Origin: Rhodococcus zopfii NBRC 100606 = JCM 9919
Lineage (GTDB): Bacteria > Actinomycetota > Actinomycetes > Mycobacteriales > Mycobacteriaceae
Assembly (NCBI RefSeq): GCF_001895025.1
Contig: NZ_BCXI01000035.1
Span: 1 to 64,000 of the forward strand
DNA: 64,000 nucleotides
Direction: 5' to 3'
Numbering within the stretch: position 1 is the first letter of the stretch; every line of letters begins with the position of its first letter. The notes under the pieces were generated by a model. That model did not search any database and was not told the DNA's origin. It saw nothing but the letters and a program-made list of their open reading frames with translations. This document shows positions 1-7,900 of this stretch, piece after piece. The translations under genes and the position numbers were made by a program.

Positions 1-79
1 AACAGCAACGGGAGCCACCGGCGACGTGGACGAGGTCCACATGATGCCCGCGCGGTCGCGGGGTCGCCGAAGGATGCAT
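1..79 (-). CDS. Putative cysteine-rich leader peptide, truncated by window edge
   Basis: Reading the minus strand from an ATG at 79, the frame gives 26 codons up to the window edge. They contain RGHHVDLVHVAG followed by a Cys-Cys pair. Short peptides with a basic residue, H-[VI]-D-L-x-[RH]-V and terminal cysteines are known in actinobacteria as leader peptides upstream of sulfur-assimilation and sulfonate-uptake operons; in mycobacteria such polycysteine ORFs act as cysteine-responsive attenuators. The downstream operon would lie outside the window to the left. The end of the peptide, its ribosome binding site and any attenuator hairpin cannot be checked here. Confidence 0.5.
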   Translation of the reverse strand, partial: MHPSATPRPRGHHVDLVHVAGGSRCC

Positions 80-111
80 GGCGACCATGTCATCGGCGAT
101 CGTTCGCCATG

Positions 112-1014
112 TCAATGGTTTCGCGCGGGGAATTGCGGCCCCAGCAGCGTCGCGGGATTGTCGATCCGCAACCGCCGGTCCCCGGCGCCGACGCTCAGCG
201 GTGACGCGTACGGGCGGTCCGAGCCGAGCACGATCCGGTCGGCACCGAGCCGCGCTGCCACCGCGTCGACGATCCCCGACCCGTACGAGGACGTCTCCAC
301 GAAGACGCCGGCACCGGGTAGTCCCTCCGGTCCGCCCCGCGCGGCGATGCGGTCGGAGTGCAGCGGTGCGAGCCCGGCGAGCATCGCGAACGCCACCCGC
401 AACCGCGGGTACCGGGGCGCGCCGTACTCGTGCCACGCGAACCAGGCCGCGTGCATCTGCCCCACATACCCGACGATCGCGGCCCACCACGACGGGCCGC
501 CTGCACCCGCGAAGTCCGGGCCGGGGTGCACGAACAGGGGCTTGTCGCGCCGTTCGAGTTCTGTCAGCAGCGGACCGCAACGCTCGTACCCGGCCTCGTC
601 GGCGATCGCGTTCGCGGGAAGTTGCAGACCTACGCATCCGGCGAGGAGGACGTCACGCAGCGCAGCCGGATCGGGATCGTCGAGCCCCGCGGCCGCCCAC
701 GCCCGGAACGGGCGGGGCAGCGCCAGCACCCCCTCGTGATAGGCATCGAGCAGCGGCCGGGCCTGATCGGCGGGCAGCGACTCGATACCGAGCGGACTCG
801 ACAACGACACCAGCGCGAGGTCGATGCCGTCCGCGGCGGCGAGTTCGGCCCGCGCCGAGACCGAGTGATCGCCGGGCTCCACCCGGTACGGCGGCTCCCC
901 GCCGGTGTGCAGGATCCAGCCGTCGAGCCGCGGTGTGGACCGGCGGGCCCGCAGCGCGGCCAGGAACGGCTCCGGCCACACGTGCTGGTGGATGTCGATC
1001 CGCAGTGCGCTCAT
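112..1014 (-). CDS. Amidohydrolase_2 family metal-dependent hydrolase
   Basis: A 300-residue TIM-barrel hydrolase of the ACMSD/amidohydrolase_2 group. The N-terminal metal-binding HxH is in DIHQHVWP (His9, His11), a further histidine lies in FVHPGPDF (His163), and the acidic metal ligand of the family is probably the Asp of LGSDRPYASP (Asp266). Proteins of this family hydrolyse or decarboxylate small cyclic or aromatic acids; the substrate cannot be read from the sequence. It starts at ATG 1014 and is separated by 44 bases from the sensor kinase-like gene upstream on the same strand, so the two could be co-transcribed. Nothing ties it clearly to the purine genes nearby. Confidence 0.8.
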   Translation of the reverse strand: MSALRIDIHQHVWPEPFLAALRARRSTPRLDGWILHTGGEPPYRVEPGDHSVSARAELAAADGIDLALVSLSSPLGIESLPADQARPLLDAYHEGVLALPRPFRAWAAAGLDDPDPAALRDVLLAGCVGLQLPANAIADEAGYERCGPLLTELERRDKPLFVHPGPDFAGAGGPSWWAAIVGYVGQMHAAWFAWHEYGAPRYPRLRVAFAMLAGLAPLHSDRIAARGGPEGLPGAGVFVETSSYGSGIVDAVAARLGADRIVLGSDRPYASPLSVGAGDRRLRIDNPATLLGPQFPARNH

Positions 1015-1058
1015 GGCTCCACGGTCGCAGAACCCGGCGCCGTGTCAACGACGCGGTC

Positions 1059-3152
1059 TCACCGCCGCAGGGCCCACCGGCCGGTGTCGGGGTTCTGCGG
1101 CGGCCACGGTTCGGACGGGTTGCGGTATTCCGCACCGGTTGCGGCACCGACGGGCTGCCACTGCTGCGTGGGCTCCATCGGGTTCGATCCGCCGTTCTCG
1201 GCGACCACCCCGTCGTACGGCTCGACGGCACCGCTGTAGGCAACCGGATCGCAGCCTTCGTCCGGCAGTCGCCGCGGCTCGACACGATACGGATCGACGA
1301 AATGACTCGTGCCCGTGAGAAGTTTCGGCGGCAGGTACACGCTGGCGGTGATCCCGCTGTTCGTCGGCGAATCGAAGGTCGGGCGCAGCCGGACGGTGAT
1401 GCCGTGTCGTTCGGCGAGCCGGCCCACCACGAACAGACCCATGCGCCGGGTCGCGCCGGTGGCGTTCTCGGTGTCGGAGGCCAGTCTTGCGTTGATGTCC
1501 GCGAGATCATCGGGGGGAATCCCGATGCCTTGGTCGGCGATCTCCAGGAGCATCCCGCCGTCGACGGCGCCGGAGAACACGAACCTGACCGTGCTGTTCG
1601 GCGGTGACGCGCGCAGCGCGTTGTCGAGCAGTTCGGCGACGAGATGGGCGACGTCGGCGACGGCGCTGCCGACGAGGTTCCCGGCCGGCACCGACCCGAT
1701 GTGCACGCGCTCGTAGTTCTCCACCTGGGACGCGGATCCCCGCAGCACATCACCGAGCGGGGTGTCGGGCATGCGGCCGAGACGCTGTCGTGTTCCGGCG
1801 AGGACGAGCAGGGAATCGCCCGTGCGCCGCATCCGGGCGGCCAGATGGTCCAGCGAGAACAGGCTGTGCAGGCGATTCGGGTCCTTCTCCTCGAACTCGA
1901 GGGACTCGATCAGCGAAAGCTGTTGTTCGACGAGGGTTTTGTTGCGGCGGGCGAGGGTTTCGAGCATCTCGTCGACCTGCCGCCGCAGGTGTGCCTGCTC
2001 ACCGGCGAGGCGCAGGGCCTCGGACTTCATGGCGTCGACGGCGCGCGCCACCTGACCGACCTCTTCCCGGGTGTGCACCCCGACGGGCGGCAGGGTCACC
2101 GCCTCGATGTCGGCACCCTCGCGGATGCTGGTGATCGCGCCGGGCAGGTCGTGCTCGGCAGCGCGCAGCGTGTCGTCACGCAGGCGTCGCAGCGGCCGGA
2201 CGAGCGAGATCGACATGGCAACGGCGAGGGCGATCGCGAGACCGAGCACCGTGACGACGGCGATGCCGTCACGCCACGATTCCGCGCGCGTCCGGGACGC
2301 GAGATCGTCGAGGGTGACGACGATCTTCTGAGCGGAGGCGTCGACGAACTCGTTGTACGCCATCAGGGCGGTGAACAGGGAGTTGCGCAACGTGCCGACA
2401 TCGGCGTTCGCGTCGTCGAGAGTCGCGGTCAGCGCGCGCCGGTTCTCGACCTCGGCAATGAGCGCATCCACCGGCGCGCGGTCGGGAACCGTATCGGCGA
2501 GCACGCGCAGCTCGGCGAGCTCGGTGCCCATCGCGTTGTTCCACATGAGCAGCGCCGAATCGGGTTGGTCGCGCAGCGCCGAGAACGCCACGACCTGATC
2601 GAGCAGCACCCACTGGATCGACCAGCTGTCGAGGAGGATGTCGCCTTCGGTCAGCACCGTCGGGTTGGCCGACGAGTTGATGATCGTCCGGTACGCGTGA
2701 GTCATCCGGGAAACGAACTCGCGGACGCGCTCACTGGCGGCGAGCGGGGTCATCTGCCGGGACATGGCACTGGCGAGCAGCAGTTTGCCGTCCTCGAGGA
2801 CCCGGGCCAGCGGCGCCGCGATCTCGGGATCGAGGTCGCCGTTGCGCAGCAACTCGATGATCGAGTCGTCGGCCTCCTCGGCGATCTGGGCGCCGTTGTC
2901 CGGTGGCAGCGACAGGATCGTCGCGGCGCCGGCACCCGCGACACCGGTCCCGTACTCGGTCAGCGCGGGAAGGATCGCCACCTGCTCGGACTGCGCCGAG
3001 TAGTGCGAGGATTCCTTCACCAGCAGGTTGACCCGGGACGCGCCGAACAGGCTTGCCGCGATCACCGGCAGACACAGCACCACCGTCACCTTGCGCCACA
3101 GGCGCCAGTTCTGCGGCGAATAGGACCGGGACGGTCGCGCTGAGCGGCTCAT
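1059..3152 (-). CDS. Membrane sensor histidine kinase-like protein with nitrate/nitrite-sensing-type domain
   Basis: A 697-residue protein with an N-terminal membrane segment (about 22-40), an extracellular helical region of about 250 residues resembling the nitrate/nitrite sensing (NIT) domain, a second membrane segment (about 297-318), a HAMP-like linker, a dimerisation helix (FSLDHLAARMRR, His435), and an HATPase_c domain with N-box ELLDNALR (Asn511) and G-box DQGIGIP (540-546). A proline-rich tail of about 100 residues follows. This layout matches CvnA-type proteins of Streptomyces conservons. The usual partners (roadblock protein, DUF742 protein, small GTPase) and any response regulator are absent here, so its output is unknown. 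The gene is divergent from the LysR gene. Confidence 0.85.
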   Translation of the reverse strand: MSRSARPSRSYSPQNWRLWRKVTVVLCLPVIAASLFGASRVNLLVKESSHYSAQSEQVAILPALTEYGTGVAGAGAATILSLPPDNGAQIAEEADDSIIELLRNGDLDPEIAAPLARVLEDGKLLLASAMSRQMTPLAASERVREFVSRMTHAYRTIINSSANPTVLTEGDILLDSWSIQWVLLDQVVAFSALRDQPDSALLMWNNAMGTELAELRVLADTVPDRAPVDALIAEVENRRALTATLDDANADVGTLRNSLFTALMAYNEFVDASAQKIVVTLDDLASRTRAESWRDGIAVVTVLGLAIALAVAMSISLVRPLRRLRDDTLRAAEHDLPGAITSIREGADIEAVTLPPVGVHTREEVGQVARAVDAMKSEALRLAGEQAHLRRQVDEMLETLARRNKTLVEQQLSLIESLEFEEKDPNRLHSLFSLDHLAARMRRTGDSLLVLAGTRQRLGRMPDTPLGDVLRGSASQVENYERVHIGSVPAGNLVGSAVADVAHLVAELLDNALRASPPNSTVRFVFSGAVDGGMLLEIADQGIGIPPDDLADINARLASDTENATGATRRMGLFVVGRLAERHGITVRLRPTFDSPTNSGITASVYLPPKLLTGTSHFVDPYRVEPRRLPDEGCDPVAYSGAVEPYDGVVAENGGSNPMEPTQQWQPVGAATGAEYRNPSEPWPPQNPDTGRWALRR

Positions 3153-3315
3153 GGAAGGGCCGGCTCCTTTCGATCTTCGGGCACCACCGCGCCGGCCGAA
3201 ACGGCGGTATACACGAAAATGGCGATGTCGAAATAGATTTCGGGGGGATTCAGGCTGTCAGAGTAGGAACGGCGCAGGTTGCGCGCAAGGCGCCGGGCAC
3301 ATTCGAATAGCAGCT

Positions 3316-3331
3316 ATATCTCCGGACATAT
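3316..3331. promoter_or_regulatory. Inverted repeat in the sensor kinase/LysR intergenic region
   Basis: The 16 bases ATATCTCCGGACATAT form a dyad with arms ATAT-n-TCC/GGA-n-ATAT, mismatched only at one symmetric pair. It lies 70 bases upstream of the LysR start codon and about 165 bases from the start of the divergent kinase gene. LysR regulators commonly bind imperfect palindromes upstream of their own gene, so this is a reasonable operator candidate. The rest of 3153-3400 holds no gene; I found no convincing -35/-10 pair. Confidence 0.4.
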
Positions 3332-3400
3332 GGGTTGAACCGGATTGCGCACAGGTTAGGATCGGTGGAATTTCACAGCCGGGCAGGTCTGGGGGGAGAC

Positions 3401-4327
3401 ATGGTGGATTTGCGGCGGGTGGACCTGAACTTGCTGGTAGTGCTCGACGCGCTGCTCGCCGAGTGCAACGTGACCCGGGCCGCGCGCCGCCTGCACATGT
3501 CGCAACCCGCCACGAGCACCGCTCTGGCGAGGCTACGACGACAGCTCGAGGACCCGATCCTCGTCAAGGACGGACGCTCATTGCGCCCGACGCCTCGCGC
3601 CTTGGCGTTGGTCGAGCCGCTGCGCAGCGTGCTGGCGACCGTCGAACGGTCGATTCTCAGTCCCCCGGAATTCGACCCGGCCCGTGACACGCGGGTATTC
3701 ACCGTGCTGGCGGGTGATTACGCCGAGGTCGCATTGCTCCGGGTGCTGATGAAATCGGACCGGTATCGGACGACCGCGGTGCAGTTCGACCTGCGCCCCG
3801 TCACCGGTCGGGGCCTCGCCGCATTCCATCGGCACGACGTGGATCTGGCGGTCCTGCCCGAACATCTGCTCGAGCAACCGCAGTTCGATCGATGCGGCCG
3901 CGCACTCGTGCTCTCCGACCGGTTCGTCGGTGCGGTGTGGACCGGACACCCCTACCGCGGAACCGAGCTCACCCCGGAGGTGCTCGCTCGCTACCCGATG
4001 CTGTCGTACGCACCCCACGACGGCATCAGCCACCTCGACCGCTCGCTCGCGCGCGTCGGCGTGCACGCCCGGACCGGCGCGACCACCGCGAACGTCGCGG
4101 TGATTCCGTACGCCCTGGAGGAAACCCACCTGGTCACCCTCCTCCCGGAGCGGATGGCGTCGCGACTCGCCGGAGGCGCGGACATCCGGATCCTCGAACC
4201 GACGTTTCCGCTGGCGGCGGTGCGGCAGTTCGCGGTCTGGCACGAGGTGCACGAGTCCGATCCCGCGCACACCTGGCTGCGGGGGCAGATCGTCGAGATG
4301 TCCGGTCTCGTGGCGCGGGTTGGCTGA
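3401..4327 (+). CDS. LysR-family transcriptional regulator
   Basis: A 308-residue regulator with an N-terminal winged helix-turn-helix (DLNLLVVLDALLAE then NVTRAARRLHMSQPATS) and a C-terminal substrate-binding-like effector domain. The ATG at 3401 is preferred over an in-frame ATG 66 bases upstream: it has a GGGGGGAG ribosome binding site 2 bases away, and the helix-turn-helix starts at the usual distance. The N-terminal sequence is of the NodD/PnbR-like LysR type. It stands 104 bases upstream of the urate-degradation genes on the same strand and may control them or the divergent kinase gene; the effector is unknown. Confidence 0.88.
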   Translation: MVDLRRVDLNLLVVLDALLAECNVTRAARRLHMSQPATSTALARLRRQLEDPILVKDGRSLRPTPRALALVEPLRSVLATVERSILSPPEFDPARDTRVFTVLAGDYAEVALLRVLMKSDRYRTTAVQFDLRPVTGRGLAAFHRHDVDLAVLPEHLLEQPQFDRCGRALVLSDRFVGAVWTGHPYRGTELTPEVLARYPMLSYAPHDGISHLDRSLARVGVHARTGATTANVAVIPYALEETHLVTLLPERMASRLAGGADIRILEPTFPLAAVRQFAVWHEVHESDPAHTWLRGQIVEMSGLVARVG

Positions 4328-4431
4328 TCCTCCAAAACGTGCCGGGGCATGCCCGGTGAACTTTGTCGCGGTGTTTCCGCCATCGCGGTCGCCGATCCGT
4401 CAAGGTGGAGAGGGAACCGATCGGAGGACCC

Positions 4432-4947
4432 GTGGACTGTGCGACATTCGATGCGCTGCCCGCCGACGACGCCGTCGCTCTTCTGCAGACCTGCTGCAGC
4501 AGTCCGGCCTGGGCGCACCGGGTGGCCGCGGCCCGGCCGTACGGCGACCGTGCCGCCCTGTTGCGGACCGCGACCGATCTCGCTCTGGCGCTGAGCGACC
4601 TGGAACTCGGTGATGCCCTCGCCGGACATCCCCGGATCGGGGAGCGCAGCGACAGCGCGGCATCGCGGCGGGAGCAGTCGTCCGTGGCGACCGCGACCAC
4701 CGAGGTCCGTGCGGCGCTCGCCGCCGGGAACCGCGCCTACGAGGAGAAGTTCGGGCATGTGTACCTCGTGCGTGCCGCGGGCCGCTCCGCCGGCGAACTG
4801 CTCGGGATCCTGCACCGGCGGCTCGACCACGACGCCGCGACCGAACGCGGCGAGGTTCGTGCCGCGCTCGCCGACATCACCCGCCTGCGGCTGGAACTGC
4901 TGATCGACGGCGCGGCCGGACCCGAGGAGACCGGAGGCACCGAGTGA
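4432..4947 (+). CDS. uraD: 2-oxo-4-hydroxy-4-carboxy-5-ureidoimidazoline (OHCU) decarboxylase
   Basis: This 171-residue enzyme decarboxylates OHCU to S-allantoin, the third step after urate oxidation. The family's catalytic histidine is visible in GHPRIG (His66), followed by an SVATA region standing for the usual Ser/Glu motif, and the NRAYEEKFGHVYLVRAAGRS block matches the family signature. The GTG at 4432 with CGGAGGA just upstream is chosen over the longer frame from 4363, whose N-terminus is unlike the family. Its stop overlaps the start of the next gene by 4 bases, so it is translationally coupled to uraH, and the order uraD-uraH-uricase gives the complete urate-to-allantoin route. Confidence 0.93.
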   Translation: MDCATFDALPADDAVALLQTCCSSPAWAHRVAAARPYGDRAALLRTATDLALALSDLELGDALAGHPRIGERSDSAASRREQSSVATATTEVRAALAAGNRAYEEKFGHVYLVRAAGRSAGELLGILHRRLDHDAATERGEVRAALADITRLRLELLIDGAAGPEETGGTE

Positions 4948-5267
4948 ACACCGTGAGCACGCACATCCTCGACGCCACCGCCGGCACCCCCGCCGACGGA
5001 GTGACGGTGACACTCGCCCTCGGGGACACGCCCCTCGCATCCGGGGTCACCGACGCCGACGGCCGCATCGGATCGTTCGGCGATGTCCCGCTCGAGCCCG
5101 GCACCTACACGCTGACGTTCTCCACCGGCGGATACTTCGACGCGCGCGGTCTCGAGTCGTTCTATCCGGAGGTCGTCGTGACCTTCCGTATTCCGCACGG
5201 AGACAGGCACTTCCACGTTCCGTTGCTGCTGTCGCCGTACGCGTACTCCACCTACCGGGGAAGCTGA
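4944..5267 (+). CDS. uraH: 5-hydroxyisourate hydrolase (transthyretin-like)
   Basis: A 107-residue transthyretin-like protein, normal length for the family, which hydrolyses 5-hydroxyisourate to OHCU. The N-terminal STHILD motif carries the catalytic His7 and the protein ends in the hallmark YRGS tetrapeptide. It starts at GTG 4944, overlapping the uraD stop (GTGA), and the uricase gene begins 3 bases after its stop, so all three act from one transcript. No signal peptide is present; it should be cytoplasmic. Confidence 0.96.
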   Translation: MNTVSTHILDATAGTPADGVTVTLALGDTPLASGVTDADGRIGSFGDVPLEPGTYTLTFSTGGYFDARGLESFYPEVVVTFRIPHGDRHFHVPLLLSPYAYSTYRGS

Positions 5268-5270
5268 ACC

Positions 5271-6179
5271 ATGGACCCGTTGACCGGCCGAATCGTCCTC
5301 GGTCCGAACCGCTACGGCAAGGCCGAGAATCGGGTCGTGCGCATCTACCGCGACACCGTCCGGCACGAGATCCGCGACCTGAACGTCACGTCGAGCCTGC
5401 GCGGCGACTTCGAGGCGGCGCACACGGCGGGCGACCAGCGCGCCGTGCTGCCCACCGACAGCCAAAAGCAGACGATCTTCGCTTACGCCGCAACGCATTC
5501 GGGCGGGTCCGTCGAGGACTACGGGCTCGCGCTCGCCCGGCACTTCGTCGACGACATCGGCCCGGTGTCCTCCGCGCGCATCGAAATCGAGGACTTCCCG
5601 TGGGAGCGGGTCGGCGATCATCCGCACACGTGGACCCGCACGGGACCGGAGGTGCGCACCGCCGCGATCACCGTCACCGGCGCGGGGGACACCCGCCGGG
5701 AATGGGTCGTCGCCGGGTTGAAGGATCTGGTGGTTCTCAAGTCCACCGGATCCGGGTTCGCCGGGTTCCTCGAGGATCCGTTCACGGTCCTCGAACCCAC
5801 CGACGACCGGGTTCTCGCGACCAGTCTCGTCGCGCGGTGGCGCTACGCGGACACCGCCGCCGCCTGGGACCGGACCTACGCGGGCGTCCGGGAGGTGATG
5901 CTCGACCGGTTCGCGGCCCTGCAATCGAAAGCGTTGCAGCAGACCCTCTTCGAGATGGGACGCGCGGTCCTCGAGGCGTTCCCGTATCTCGCGGAGATCC
6001 GCCTGCAGGCACCGAACAAGCACCATTTCCTGTTCGACCTCGACCGGTTCGGCATCCCGAACCGCGGCGAGGTGTTCCACGCCGACGACCGGCCGTACGG
6101 ACTCATGCACGTGACCGTGCAACGCGAGGACGCCCCCGATGCCGGCAGCGCCTGGGACGAGTACACCGGTGCCGCGTGA
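5271..6179 (+). CDS. uox: Urate oxidase (uricase)
   Basis: A 302-residue cofactor-free uricase that oxidises urate to 5-hydroxyisourate with release of hydrogen peroxide. Lys17 in NRYGKAENRV and Thr62 in LPTDSQKQTIF correspond to the Lys-Thr catalytic dyad; LKSTGSGF and the C-terminal APNKHH (near residue 250) are other signature motifs. The length matches the family. It ends the uraD-uraH-uox unit. Peroxide made here would need catalase or the AhpC/AhpF pair found elsewhere in the window. Confidence 0.96.
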   Translation: MDPLTGRIVLGPNRYGKAENRVVRIYRDTVRHEIRDLNVTSSLRGDFEAAHTAGDQRAVLPTDSQKQTIFAYAATHSGGSVEDYGLALARHFVDDIGPVSSARIEIEDFPWERVGDHPHTWTRTGPEVRTAAITVTGAGDTRREWVVAGLKDLVVLKSTGSGFAGFLEDPFTVLEPTDDRVLATSLVARWRYADTAAAWDRTYAGVREVMLDRFAALQSKALQQTLFEMGRAVLEAFPYLAEIRLQAPNKHHFLFDLDRFGIPNRGEVFHADDRPYGLMHVTVQREDAPDAGSAWDEYTGAA

Positions 6180-6191
6180 ATTCGCCCGCTC

Positions 6192-6231
6192 GTGCGCGAT
6201 TTCGGTAGTGCGGACTACCAGAACCGCGCAC
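6192..6231. terminator. Two-part hairpin between uricase and pucR
   Basis: GTGCGCG (6192-6198) pairs with CGCGCAC (6225-6231) and, inside it, GGTAGT (6204-6209) pairs perfectly with ACTACC (6214-6219) around a GCGG loop, with a symmetric 5/5 internal loop. It lies between the stops of two convergent genes, the expected place for a bidirectional terminator; there is no T-run. Confidence 0.55.
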
Positions 6232-6241
6232 CGGCAGCAGC

Positions 6242-7867
6242 TCAGCCGAGGGCGCGCATCGCCAGGAACACGTCGAGACGGTCGCCGATGTGCGCGAGAT
6301 TGCGCCCGGTGAGCGCCTCGACCCGCCCGATCCGGTAGCGCACGGTGTTGGGATGCAGGTGCATCCGATCGGCGGTGCGCCGCCACGAACCGTCGCAGTC
6401 CAGGAACGTCTCGAGCGTCGTCATCAGATCGGCCCGGGTCCGCCGGTCGTAGTCGAGGACCCGCCCCAGGGTTCGGTCGGCGAACGCGCGACGCACCCGG
6501 TCCGGCACCGCGGACAGCAAACCCACCGCCGAATCCAGTTCCGCGGCCCGCACCGACACCGGCCCCGCGTCCCCCCGCGCGATGGCCGCGGCGGACTCGG
6601 CCGAGCGGATCCCCCCGTCGATCGACTCGCCGGCACACGTGCTCGAGACCCCCGCGACGATCCGGGCACCGGCGAGCGCAGGTGCGAGCCGGCCGAGGCG
6701 GCGCGTCAGCGTGGCGACGACAGCGGATTCGGTGCCTGCCACCACCGCGACCGTGCGCCCGGCCGCATCGAGACCGGTCACGCACGACGGCAGAACGTCG
6801 TGCACCGCGGCGCGCAGGGCGATGCGCTGCTCGGGGGTCCCGGTGGGTGCCCGCTCGACGACGACCGCGACGAGGGGTGTACCGGCGGGGTGGGTCGCAC
6901 CGGCCGTGTCCGCGACGCCCCGCGCGTCGGCCGTGTCCCACACCGCGCGCAACCGGTCCTCGCGCCGCACACGCTCGAGCGCGGCGACCGTCGCCAGTTC
7001 GGTGAACGCGTCGACACAGTCCTCGCTGCGGGCGGCGCCCGCTCCCAGCACGAGAAACCACGCGGTCGTGCGGTCACGCAGTGCCGCACCGACCGGCAGC
7101 ACCGTGTGACCGTCCGCAGTCTCGGCCGGGAGACGCGGTGCGGTCAGTGCGATGGCGCAACACGCATCGATCACCGGTTCGCCGATCGTGTCGCGGCCGG
7201 CGACGAGTGTGCCGGTGGCGGTGAACAACCACGCGGGAACGTCGAATTCGCGGCACACCCGGGCGAGCAGTTCGTCGAGCGCGTGACCGTCCGCGAACGC
7301 GGCGAGCAATCTGCGCTGGCGGGCCAGTCCCGTCTGCAGCCGGTCCATGCGGGCACCGGACCACCGGCGGGTGAGAAATTCGATGACGCTGCTGAACGGC
7401 ACATCGTCGGGCACCGCGAGCAGCGGCAATCCGTGCCGGGCGCAGGCGTCGACGACGTCCGCGGGTACCTCGCCGAACAGGGCTTCCCCGGCGGCGACGG
7501 CCGCGACCCCGGCGCGGGCCAGGTGCGCGACGAACGCCTCCGAATCCTCCGGTGCGCGGCGCCACACGAGCCCGGTGAACACGAGTGATCCGGCACTGAC
7601 GTAGCGGGTCGGGTCGGGCATGTCGGTGGTGCACGCGCGGTGCAGCGGGAGGGTGCGCGCCGCGGCGTCGCCGTGGAGCAGCCGGATACCGAGTTCGGGT
7701 GCGTCGAGAACGTCCTGCAGCAGCACGATCGTCACCCCTTCCGGGCGAGGATCGGCGGTCGTGGCCGCCGGATCCGCGGGTTTGGACGATCGCACAATAG
7801 GAAACCGCTGTTTCGATTCGGTTTCGTCGATGCTGCCCGCGATGTCCCGGTCGATTCGGGGGTTCAC
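6242..7867 (-). CDS. pucR: PucR-family transcriptional regulator
   Basis: A PucR-type activator, a family first known for control of purine catabolism in Bacillus. An N-terminal PucR domain (LLQDVLDAPELGIRLLHGD onward) is followed by a degenerate GGDEF-like middle region and a C-terminal helix-turn-helix in the last 60 residues (GSWRRTADRMHLHPNTVRYR). The GTG at 7867 gives 541 residues, but the GTG at 7735 (497 residues) starts right at the conserved PucR domain; a GGAAGG lies close to the latter, and I consider it more likely. The gene is divergent from the deaminase-xanthine dehydrogenase operon at 7901 and convergent with the uricase operon, so it is the obvious candidate regulator of both. 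Confidence 0.9.
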   Translation of the reverse strand: MNPRIDRDIAGSIDETESKQRFPIVRSSKPADPAATTADPRPEGVTIVLLQDVLDAPELGIRLLHGDAAARTLPLHRACTTDMPDPTRYVSAGSLVFTGLVWRRAPEDSEAFVAHLARAGVAAVAAGEALFGEVPADVVDACARHGLPLLAVPDDVPFSSVIEFLTRRWSGARMDRLQTGLARQRRLLAAFADGHALDELLARVCREFDVPAWLFTATGTLVAGRDTIGEPVIDACCAIALTAPRLPAETADGHTVLPVGAALRDRTTAWFLVLGAGAARSEDCVDAFTELATVAALERVRREDRLRAVWDTADARGVADTAGATHPAGTPLVAVVVERAPTGTPEQRIALRAAVHDVLPSCVTGLDAAGRTVAVVAGTESAVVATLTRRLGRLAPALAGARIVAGVSSTCAGESIDGGIRSAESAAAIARGDAGPVSVRAAELDSAVGLLSAVPDRVRRAFADRTLGRVLDYDRRTRADLMTTLETFLDCDGSWRRTADRMHLHPNTVRYRIGRVEALTGRNLAHIGDRLDVFLAMRALG

Positions 7868-7900
7868 TGGAACTGTTCACGAGGGTGAGGAGCAGCACCG
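7736..7900. promoter_or_regulatory. Divergent promoter region between pucR and the deaminase operon
   Basis: If pucR starts at 7735, this 165-base stretch carries both promoters. The plus-strand gene has a clear GTGAGGAGCA ribosome binding site ending about 8 bases before its ATG. The segment near 7790-7830 is less GC-rich (ACAATAGGAAACCGCTGTTT) and is the likeliest promoter/operator area. I cannot define a PucR box. Confidence 0.4.

Noticed and set aside
78-1607. 509-codon plus-strand open frame over the amidohydrolase and sensor kinase-like genes
   Set aside because: Arg/Pro-rich translation with no family resemblance; it is the complement of two well-supported minus-strand genes.
1644-3143. 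499-codon plus-strand open frame
   Set aside because: Complement of the sensor kinase-like gene; no recognisable domains.
4737-7061. 774-codon minus-strand open frame across the uraD-uraH-uricase genes
   Set aside because: Low-complexity Arg/Gly translation and opposite to three genes with clear catalytic motifs.
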